Under the pieces are notes generated by a model that was not told the DNA's origin, did no database searches, and saw only the letters and a program-made list of their open reading frames with translations. A DNA stretch of 64,000 nt from Micrasema longulum (taxonomy: Eukaryota > Arthropoda > Insecta > Trichoptera > Brachycentridae): NCBI GenBank assembly GCA_022494885.1, contig JAGVSM010003566.1, positions 1 to 64,000 of the forward strand, given 5' to 3'. This document shows positions 55,260 through 64,000 of the stretch, piece after piece. The translations under genes were made by a program, and so were the position numbers. Positions within the stretch are counted from its first letter, which is position 1; the number at the start of each line of letters is the position of its first letter.

Positions 55260-56180
55260 GTTAGGAATCTTTGTTTTTTTTTTTTGACATGGAATTGTAT
55301 AAGCCGGTAATGTAAAGTGTAGATTGTAAGAGGTTTTGAAAAAAGGACTAAAAAAACATCAAAATCCAACAAAAAAATGATACATGTTATTTCCTTTTAG
55401 TGTTTTCTTGATTTTATTTGTAAGATTTTTTTCTGTATAAGAGAATACATTTTTTTCATTGGTTTTTGACTTTTGTGTTTTTATTTGTACCCTATTCTCC
55501 CCACTGTGTCCGAGAAGTTAGCGGCGCTCGACGCTGTCTTATTTTGTGAAAAATTAATAATTTGCACCGTAACAGGTCAGGAGTCGTATCTCTGAATCTT
55601 CCCTACCCCATAGAGTGGTTTATTTGGTGATTTAAATTTTTTGAATGCGACGACACCGCTTACATAATGGCTGTCCTGACGATCAAACGTCAAATGACAA
55701 ATAAAACTATTTGAAAACAGAACAAAACTAATATGGTTTGGTAAATTCAACCCAATTCAGTGTTCTAAATGAAAATGATCATGTTTGATTTCACGTTTTC
55801 ATGTTTTTTCGACGTTTAATCATGTGCGGCCAGATATTGAGCAAAGTGGTAATCGCAGCATGGAAAAGATCCACCTCTTTAGGTAGATCATCTGCACTGG
55901 AGATTGACTTCGTTCTGGCTACGGTTGCGGGAGCCATCATCGGGTTAAGCCGTGTGTTGTGTAAAGTCAGTGTGGAGCAAAATGCAGAATTTTACTAGTA
56001 AGAAAAAAGACAATCCCTTAATGAAATATTTATTTATTTAAATCAAAATAGCTCTCATTAAAAACAATTGTACAAAATAATATTTTGCAAATAAAACAGA
56101 TATATTAATAATAATTATATATCAATAATAATTATAACAAGGAATGTTTTAAAACTAAATTACGGCACTTAAAAAAACTG
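55260..56180. other. Intergenic, no supported gene
   Basis: AT-rich. A 65-residue + strand frame at 55801-55998 has no recognisable motif. Confidence 0.35.
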
Positions 56181-56214
56181 CATTTGACTATCTACGATTC
56201 CTTCATTCTCAAAT

Positions 56215-56412
56215 GGGTAAACAAAATTTGTAACGAATCTCGAAGAGATGAACAAAATTTGTAACGATTCTCGAAGAGATGAACAAAATTTGTAACAATT
56301 CTCGAAGAGATGACAAAATTTGTAACAATTCTCGAAGAGATGAACAAAATTTGTAACAATTCTTGGAAGAGATGAACAAAATTTGTAACAATTCTCAAAG
56401 AGGTCAACAAAA
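56215..56412. repeat. 31-bp tandem repeat, six copies
   Basis: Unit GAACAAAATTTGTAACAATT plus CTCGAAGAGAT. Reverse-strand frames with LLQILFISS are by-products. Confidence 0.9.
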
Positions 56413-57379
56413 TTTTAGTACTTGACATTCTAAAATGCGTCAACAAAATCTATGAACCCACTGATGTACAAAATAGGCTCGTTAAACCCAATGACGTATA
56501 ATTAAACAGACTCATTACAAGTGCGTAACGGGGTAACTGCCTTCGTTACCTTCATTCTCCAACTTAATGCTCTTGACACGGGTTCATTTGATCATACGTC
56601 ATCGTGCGAACCTAAAATTGAAAATGTAAAAAAAAAAATATATCCATCCGAGGGTAGGTCCATAAACCACAAACTAAAATGTCAAATAATTTTTCCTCAT
56701 TATATTCGAGATCTCGCTGTTTCCGTGATCGTCATAACCAAGTTTGACTGTTTTATAATCCTTCTATTTACCCTCCTCACACTCAATTCTGCAAAATTTT
56801 GGACCTACCCTCCAAACAAAGTGTCGACAAATTCAACAGGGCTGCTATTCTGAATCATCTCCCATCCCGAGGTAGATAACATTATTAACTTAATTATGCA
56901 AAATATATTATTTTGTTAACTTAATTAGATTGGATTGACAAACAGTATTCATATTTTTCCGTTATTTGAACAGTTTTACAATGTCAACCTATGAAATATT
57001 AATTTTAAAACAGTTTATTTAACATCATTTGACATTTAACCATCAGTGTGGCCATAAATGAAGCAAAGTGTGAAAAATAAAAATGTACAAATTAATCGCT
57101 GTTTACCTTCCTGAGAAGATTCAGAATAGCACCCGGGGGGGTGTAAAAAAAGTAAGTATTTTTCCTATTAGAGTTACCAAAGCACGGACTCAGTAGTGCC
57201 AATGTAAGACATAACAAATGGTCCAGTAAAATATATTATAAAACACTTAATTATTTGTCTTTTACTTAACATTTTAATACAATTTTTAGTCGGACATTTT
57301 GTCAAATGAAAAACACATTGAAACAAAGTTTGCCACCAACTTATTTTCAATTATGGAGCATTGCTCAATTGATAGTATT
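56413..57379. other. Intergenic, no supported gene
   Basis: Several + strand frames, the longest 110 codons at 56521-56853, show no conserved motif that I recognise. Confidence 0.3.
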
Positions 57380-57832
57380 ATATAACTATAGTCCTTAAAA
57401 TATAGCTTGATTAGAATGACAGTTGTCAGGAAAAGTGACGACATAACTTTGTAGTAACGTCTACGGAGTGATTTATATTGACACACGAAAAATCATTCGT
57501 ATGGCGTGTTCATTTATTTGAAATATAAATCAACATAATTATATAAAATCAGCTTTAAAACTAAAATAAATCTAATTATTAACGACGTTTCTTACAAGGT
57601 TACATCATTTTGCAAAAATATTAGAGATGAAACAAATTGATAGAATAAAGAAATAAATGTCGTATTTTTTTATAAATAATTGTCTTAAACACACTATAAT
57701 AGGCTTGTTTTTGCGTTTTTATATCAATTTTTGGAAACAGAGTTTCATGTTTGTATGAAATAACTGATAAAATCGATTTGATCAGTGATCAGTAATTTCC
57801 CATTTAGTGATGCTATATTTTAAGGACTATAG
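57380..57832. mobile_element. CTATAGTCC foldback DNA element, uninterrupted copy
   Basis: CTATAGTCCTTAAAATATAG at left and TATATTTTAAGGACTATAG at right; noncoding interior. Reference copy for the split ones at 9099 and 31148. A type B SINE head abuts its right end. Confidence 0.8.
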
Positions 57833-58025
57833 TGGTTAGCGTGTCTGCCTACCATCCGTGAGGTCTTGGGTTCGATTCCCGATAATGATATGAAATATTT
57901 GTTTAAAATGTGTTTTTTAATGCGAAATATTTCATAGTCCCGACCGTCTCCTGAAGCGTAAGGCTGATCACCTTACCTTCGTGTGAAAGATGGCTGATGC
58001 AATGCCCTGTGCACCACAGGGTACT
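57833..58025 (+). mobile_element. SINE (type B), head truncated
   Basis: AGTGGTTAGCGTGTCTGCCT, B box GGTTCGATTCCCGA, body GCGTAAGGCTGATCACCTTA and CAATGCCCTGTGCACC. Confidence 0.8.
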
Positions 58026-58589
58026 GTAACGAAGACAAGAATGCTCCAAAACAAACAAACCAGCCTGAAGTCAGCTGTCAAACTAAAAAAAAAAACTTTT
58101 GTTTGTAATGCCAACTACCGACATAAGCGGAGAAAAATAGAGACATACTTCGGGATAACGGTAGTTGAAAAATGAAATCAACATTTTTTAATTTCTATCG
58201 AAGTAAGGAGTAAACAAATCTTGAATTTGTTTATATTTGACACAAGTTTTGTAAACGACCCAGGCTACGTAATACATAAATTATTTAACAACATTTCAAA
58301 GACACGTTTGCAAATGCGTGGAACAAGTGGAATTTGACAAACTCGCATATTTACAGAAGTCGCATATGCGTCCTAAAAATTGTATTTAACAAAGTTGCAC
58401 TTAAACTATTCACATGAGCATTCACTAATATAGATTTAACACACTCGCACAATTACAGTGACCGCATACGAATCCTCTAAATTGCACTTAACAAACTCGC
58501 ATGTATACTGAGTTTTCGCGGGCATTCTCTAATTTGTATTTAACAAATTTGCATGGGACATTCATCATCATCGTTACCTTTCCGCAGAC

Positions 58590-58697
58590 AGAATCAAAGC
58601 ACATGTATGAATGTGGAAGAAGTTAGAAATGTATGTGTGGCGGTCCATTCTCTCTGCTTACCCTTACGGAGAAATGGCGTGATGGTAGTAGTAGTAG
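58590..58697 (+). mobile_element. RTE 3' terminus fragment
   Basis: CATGTATGAATGTGGAAGAA, CTCTGCTTACCCTTACGGAG and GTGATGGTAGTAGTAGTAG: RTE 3' end with a (GTA)n tail. Confidence 0.8.
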
Positions 58698-58779
58698 CGA
58701 CCGAGCCAGTATTTTTGTCTTTTTTATAAAAGAAATATTAGCGTTATTATTATATTATAGAAATATAATTTACTAAAAT

Positions 58780-58892
58780 ATTTCAATTTCGGTGGCCATT
58801 TTTAATGAGTTGAAAATAACTCACTATTAGAAAATGGAAATCAAGTTGGGGTACAGTGGGGTTAGAACCCGTGACCTCTGATCCATGAAAAC
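58780..58892 (-). mobile_element. SINE (type C), reverse
   Basis: AATAACTCACTATTAGAAAA, AATCAAGTTGGGG and GGTTAGAACCCGTGACCTCT. Confidence 0.75.
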
Positions 58893-58989
58893 ATATATTA
58901 ATGTTTTTTTTTATTTAAATTATTTATTGACAATTCTTGATGGAATTCCATTGTAATGATGTAATAACTTATATTTACATTTAAGTTAT

Positions 58990-59130
58990 AAATTTAAAAC
59001 TACTTGGTACACTTCCACTTATTTATTTTGAACAATTAGCGCTTTCACCCTCTAATGGGCATCTTCAGATTGGCTAATTGGTCGAATAAATAAGTGGAAG
59101 TGTACCAAGTATTTTTAAATTAATAAATTA
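58990..59130. mobile_element. Foldback MITE
   Basis: TACTTGGTACACTTCCACTT at left and its complement AAGTGGAAGTGTACCAAGTA at right, with GCGCTTTCACCC near the centre. About 130 bp, noncoding. Confidence 0.85.
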
Positions 59131-59340
59131 TATGTACATATATGTTATTACATCATCATATTTATATGTCAAACATTAGAAAATAACTTTTTAATTTGTA
59201 GAATCTTGATTTCATGATTTCCTTTCAATATTTAACAAACTCGCATGTATACTATGTTCGCTTGTGGCGTTCACTTATTCATATTTAACAAATTCGCATG
59301 TACACTGTAATTGCACGGGGCGTATTCCAATTTGTATACA

Positions 59341-59635
59341 ACTAGCAGCTAAGCTATTTCCTTAATAAAATTTACTAAAACAGCATTAATTAACATTACA
59401 ATAATATTTTAGAATTTTTCATAAGAATTTTTTATTTTACAATTTCTTACAAACTAGGAATACATCTTTAAAAACAGTTGGAATATTTTAAGTAGATTAA
59501 CAATATCGAGGACATTTAAGTAAAATTAAAAAAAATACATAAAAAAAAGTGCAGTTTCTTAGACAAATGTGGGGTAAAATCGCGTCACAAAGCGGCGATA
59601 TTTAGACAAAGATTAGATTACACCCCTAGAAAAGA
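59341..59635. other. AT-rich spacer
   Basis: No gene or repeat family recognised. Confidence 0.35.
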
Positions 59636-59639
59636 TGTA

Positions 59640-60850
59640 TTTATTACATGGAAAATATTGCAGAGAAGGGATATAGAATTATAGGCATGTACAGGGTTTA
59701 CAACCCGTCATTTTCTGGCTTAATTGAACACTTTACAGTTTTATTATTATTACAACAGAGATGAAGAACATTCTAGAGAAGGGAATAAAGAAGTCAAGGC
59801 ATCCACGGGGCTTTTGATCTGTCATTGGCTGGTTCAAATGGCCACTTTTCACACTGTGTAACATTCACCACTCTGCCTATATTTCTTAGATTATTCCATC
59901 TGTTGACGTTTGTGAAGTTAAAGAGCTAAAACCTTTATTGTTGCTGGTGAGATTCATCCAATTGAATTATTTCACCTACATAATTGGCAACGCTTTAAAA
60001 CATTTTTCAATTTTTATACATCTTAGATAGGGTGGATCGACTATGATTTGTATTTGTCCAAATTTTTGTAGACAAGGACGGACTGGATTCAACCCCATAG
60101 GGAGCTGTCAATATCAACAAATTACAACAGAGATGAACAACGTCAACAGATGGAAGAGTCGAGGAAATGTGGATGTTCAAACATGGGCAGAATGGTGAAT
60201 ATTACACAGTGTGTAAAGTGGCCACATAAACCAGCCAACAACAGGTCATAATCCCTGTAAATGCCTAGACTTTCATATTCCCTTCTCAAGAATGTTTTCC
60301 CTCTCTAAATTCCTTCATTTCTTTCATCTGTTGATGTTTGTGAAGTTTAAGAGCTGAAACCTTTATTTATGCAGGTGAGATTCATCAAATTGAACTATTT
60401 CACCTACATACTAGGCAACGCCTGAAAATGTTATTTTTTCAATTTCTATACTTCTTCATGGACCAGGTGGATTTATCAACAATATTTTGAGTTTGTCCAA
60501 ATTTCTGTAGACACCGCATAAATAAAGGTTTCAGCTCTTTAACTTCTATATAGATGTTCAAATATAGGCAGAACGGTGAATGTTACACAGTGTGTAAAGT
60601 GGCCACTTAAACCGGCCATTGACAGGTCATACGCCCTGTAGATGCCTAGACTTCTTTCTATATTACCTTCTCTTAAATGTTCTTCGTCTCTGTTGTAATA
60701 TGTTAGTACATATATATGAATAAATAAAATTGAATTCCAAAATGGCGAATGTTACACGGTGTGTAAAGTGGCCGCTTAAACCAGCCAACGACAGGTCATA
60801 GTGAGACCTGTAGATGCCTGGACTTCCATATTCCCTTCTCAAAACTGTTT
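59640..60850. repeat. Cluster of foldback family F units
   Basis: At least four partial units in alternating orientation (starts near 59755, 60050, 60480; reverse halves near 60130 and 60550 and 60740). It ends about 60 bp before the stop codon of the - strand terminal exon, so it may be part of that gene's 3'UTR. Confidence 0.75.
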
Positions 60851-60913
60851 TCCCTCTGTTGAAACAAAATTCAGAAAATTTAAAGACACATATTTTTCGC
60901 CGAGTTTCGCCGC

Positions 60914-61109
60914 CTACCGGCTGTAGCAGTAGAGCGCGGCGGCCTGCGCGAGCACGGCCAGCAGCAGCGCGCGAGCGCCAGCGGGCGGCGCGGGAGGGCT
61001 CGGCGGCGGGCGTGGCGGCGTACCGGCGGCGCCCACGCTGGCCAGCGCCGCGCGCTGCTCCTGCAGCGCGGCCTCCACGCGCAGCAGCGCCGCCGCCACC
61101 GCCTGCTGG
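60914..61109 (-). CDS. Terminal exon of an unidentified tail-anchored-like protein
   Basis: On the reverse strand CTGTCTGTCCGCAG precedes an open frame of 64 residues ending TAG, entering in phase 2. It begins QQAVAAALLRVEAALQEQRA (amphipathic, coiled-coil-like), has a Pro-rich linker (about residues 31-42), and ends with a hydrophobic segment ARALLLAVLAQAAALYCY followed by SR. That layout suggests a C-terminally anchored membrane protein. GC content is like the larp exons and unlike the surrounding repeats. I do not recognise the family; the rest of the gene lies to the right, convergent with larp, probably beyond the window. An overlapping + strand frame is a shadow. Confidence 0.6.
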
Positions 61110-61380
61110 CTGCGGACAGACAGACTCGCAATTAATGTGACTCGTTCATTTAACGACCGACAAACGCTTTCACGGACCGTTGGCAACAATATATAGTGTC
61201 CATGCGGCTCGGCTGCGGAATCATCTCCCATCCACCATCAGACATGTTACTACATTATCTCTGTTCAAATCACGTCTGAAGAAACATCTCCTTTCTCTTC
61301 CTTAATCTCTCCTCCTTTCCTCTTTTTTCCTTCTTCCCATTAAGTAATAGTATTGATTTAAGGTAATACATTTATTTGAA

Positions 61381-61735
61381 CAAACAAACAAACCATCACG
61401 CCGTTTCCTCGTAGGGGTAGGCAGAGAGGCTAGAACGCCATAACATTCTATCTTGGCATACAGACCTCGCTTCCTCTACATTCATACATCTTCTCTGCAC
61501 GCACGTCGATTATTCCTACTTTTGACATGTCCATCTTCAAGTATTTGATGGACTCGATCGTGCCATGTCTTCCTCGTTTTCTGCATCCATCAAAATTTGC
61601 ATCGTAGATCCTTTTAGCCGTTCTTTCGCCGTCCATTCGCTCCACATGTCCGAACCAACGCAGCACCCCTTTCTTGATTCTGTCAATAATGCATGTCTCA
61701 GCCTTACACACTTCACGGATCTCGACATTTATTTA
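61381..61735 (-). mobile_element. RTE-type LINE 3' end
   Basis: Reverse frame [40 protein letters not shown]; frameshift after GCRKRGR; ends GTGATGGTTTGTTTGTTTG. In the intron upstream (right) of the - strand terminal exon. Confidence 0.9.
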
Positions 61736-61794
61736 TATTTTTTAAAATAAAACTTTTATTTTATCGGTTTGTTGGAAGAAATTGCTATATGGCA

Positions 61795-62240
61795 ATAAGC
61801 TCGCTAATGTACGAGGCATATCCATTTTCCATAACCGGTTTCACGTTGAAAAATTTTTTAGACGCAAAGCTGTGCCCAAAATATGAACTAAATTTAAAGT
61901 AGGTTCAGTGTAATTGACCATTTTGTTGAAGTGTCTAATTTTGACATTTTACTAAATTGTGACATCCGGTTGACGCGTGTTTAGGAAGAATAAAGTCTTC
62001 ACATCAATAAATTACGATGCAGAATGTTTAAAAATTTGCTATTAGATATAATATGGAAAGAAGATTGTAAATAGTTATCATAAAAGTCTGAAACAGTTTT
62101 GCCGCGATGTAAATGACAGCTGAAATTCTGTGTTGCCATACTAAAAAAAGTGATACCATATAAATAAAATTTCCCAATATTTAGGGAAAAAATCATTGAG
62201 GGCAAATCAAAAAATTTTTTTTTGTGTTTTTAAGGTTAAG
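61795..62240 (+). mobile_element. Pogo-like MITE, truncated
   Basis: CGGTTTCACGTTGAAAAATT, GTTGACGCGTGTTTAGGAAG and TAAATTTCCCAATATTTAGG match the interior of the next copy. Confidence 0.6.
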
Positions 62241-62291
62241 TACCTTTTAAATGAAGTAAACTTTTAAATGAACATCAACATCATTATTATT

Positions 62292-63213
62292 ATAGTAAAA
62301 CCTCGTTTTTACATTCCTCGATTTGACGTTTTCCCGTTTTTTACGCCGAAATGTCCAGATCCCATTTTTTTTCCATACATTCTCATTCAAATACTCCCCC
62401 AATAAAAGTTTTTGTTTTTTTTTATGACCCCGGTTTTACGTTGAATTTTTTTCAAAACTCATTCGATCTGTCAAAAGACGAGCCGCGCGCCGCCGCTTGA
62501 ATGGAAAATAAAATCGAGGTAAATAAAAAAAATGTGTAAATTATTGTCTCAACCTAAATTCAAAGAAGGCGCAGTGGAATTGACCATTTTGTTTATGTGT
62601 CTGATTTTGACATTTTACTAAATAGTGACATGCGGTTGACGCATGTTTAGGAAGATTAGTCTTTACATCAATAAATTACGATGCAGAATGTTTAAAAAAT
62701 TGGCGATAGAAATATTATTTGAAGTTGAAGATAATGTGAAAAATAGATATTTAAACGGTTTTCATAAAAGTGTGAAATAGTTTTGCCGCGATGTAAATGA
62801 CAGTTGAAATTCTGGGGTGCCATACTAAAAAAAGCGATACCGTATGAATAAAATTGCTTAATATTTTAGGGAAAAAATCGTTGTATGCATTTTATGCAAA
62901 TTCAAATGTTTATTTTCGTGTTTTGAAGGTCAAGTACCCAGATAAAAATATTTAAATATTTTTATTCAATTAAAAATAACACATATTGCTTGAAAAATTA
63001 CAAAATATTTATAATTATATCATTGCTAAATATGAATAATCCTTAATCTTACAATTTTTCTGTAGTATATTTTGCATAGTCTTGTAAAATAATTATATTT
63101 TAATGAAATTCAATTTTTTCTATACATTTTTCATTCCCTCATTTTAAAGTTTTCCTCAGTTTTACGTTTTTTTGTTGCTCCCTTGAAAAACGTAAAACAG
63201 GGGGGTTTACTGT
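62292..63213 (+). mobile_element. Pogo-like MITE, most complete copy
   Basis: TAGTAAAACCTCGTTTTTAC at left; CGTAAAACAGGGGGGTTTAC at right reads back as GTAAACCCCCCTGTTTTACG. TA at both borders. About 920 bp without an ORF. Confidence 0.65.
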
Positions 63214-63314
63214 ATGTAGAAAAAAAAGCATGCTGCAAAGCAAAATAAAAGGTGAAAAAAAAATGGATATGAGAAAAATGTTAGAATTAAAAAGGAAACT
63301 GTAAAAAATTTGCA

Positions 63315-63870
63315 TGTGGATGTATCAGTGGCGAATGGTGATTTTATTTACAGGTAAGTTATAAACAAATATCACATATTTGTACCTACATAGGAGGTAC
63401 ATAATATAATGTAAGTAATATATACTATAAATTGATATTTTTCTGTGCTTCTGTGTGATACAACAACTCTCATCCATGAAATCAACTCAAACCACGTAAC
63501 TTCGTGATGTATTATATTATAAAGATATATTATCCATTACTTTAATACATAACTCATTAAAAAATAAATTTAAAATACCACGATGAATTGAAATGTCAAC
63601 AGGCCGAATTGTTCTAGAAATTAATAGTGCTAAAAACGGCCGCGTCGAGCGCCATATGTCCGTCCTGCATATGACGCATGAAAGTAATTATGGTCCTATG
63701 TCATAAGTACCATCTCAAAGAAAAATAGCCCTTAAGAAATATTGTTTGAAATACTGTTTTCCAAATCAAGAATCTTCAAATAATTTGTGTAATCTGCAAG
63801 TTTAATCTAGGAGAAAAAACCCGCACTGGGGTTAAGACATTCAAAATACAGTAAACTTATTTGTATGAAA
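63315..63870 (+). repeat. Dispersed repeat, inverted partner of 2700-3275
   Basis: Contains GGTGATTTTATTTACAGGTA, GATACAACAACTCTCATCCA, TGCTAAAAACGGCCGCGTCG. Translation keeps LKYCFPNQESSNNLCNLQV but has stops. Confidence 0.6.
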
Positions 63871-63927
63871 ACATTTTTGTTTATATTTGGAATATACGCG
63901 TATTATATGTACAATAATATTAATTTA

Positions 63928-64000
63928 ACAACAATATTTTGAGTTTGTCCAAATTTTTGTAGACAAGGACTGGATTCAACTCCCTGGAGAGCTGTTTATA
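63928..64000 (+). repeat. Start of another foldback F copy, cut by the window
   Basis: CAATATTTTGAGTTTGTCCA through GACTGGATTCAACTCCCTGG, identical in order to 51238 onward. Confidence 0.8.

Larger units (their letters stand above)
58330..59340. repeat. Degenerate 57-60-bp tandem repeat split by insertions
   Basis: TTTAACAAACTCGCATGTAT units at 58330-58560 and 59225-59340. Between them lie an RTE 3' end, a type C SINE and a foldback MITE. Confidence 0.7.

Overview
This window is nuclear DNA from an animal, almost certainly an insect and plausibly a lepidopteran. It is AT-rich and heavily loaded with non-LTR retrotransposon remnants, tRNA-headed SINEs, inverted-repeat (MITE-like) DNA elements and minisatellites. 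GT-AG introns, a recognisable metazoan gene and arthropod-style RTE and Jockey/CR1-like LINE fragments support this; no prokaryotic or organellar feature was seen. The species cannot be fixed from the sequence alone.

The one clear gene is larp (La-related protein 1, LARP1), on the + strand. I can place 22 phase-consistent coding exons from 11752 to a stop at 44793-44795: 2898 nt, 965 residues, all with GT-AG introns. The N-terminal exon(s) and promoter were not found and probably lie left of the window or in an unrecognised island between 1 and 11751. In order the exons encode a short N-terminal conserved block, basic/RGG-rich linkers, the La motif (exons 5-6), a Pro-rich linker, a PAM2-like motif (exon 9), the conserved acidic block joining the two halves of LARP1 (exons 11-12), and the cap-binding DM15 helical repeats (exons 16-19). 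Two further phase-compatible terminal exons (45644-45705 and 55225-55259) and a NAGNAG acceptor suggest alternative C-termini. A 3'UTR intron follows the main stop. The 3'UTR may run several kilobases into 45644-52500.

On the - strand near the right end, 60914-61109 looks like the last coding exon of a convergent gene: a coiled-coil-like stretch, a Pro-rich linker and a hydrophobic C-terminal tail. Its family was not recognised.

Layout: 1-11751 is repeats (LINE remnants, a 2.2-kb 51-bp minisatellite, SINEs, two inverted-repeat elements, one copy of a nonautonomous retroposon that shares its 3' end with a LINE). 11752-44822 is larp; its introns carry nested LINEs, SINEs, a Harbinger-like element, three copies of a TA-flanked MITE and many minisatellites, several starting just after a splice donor. 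44823-55260 holds the 3' exons and putative 3'UTR, tandem repeats (one carrying a regular array of TGAGTCA sites) and foldback repeats. 55260-64000 is repeats plus the - strand terminal exon. I saw no true tRNA gene, rRNA, CRISPR array or intact autonomous transposon.
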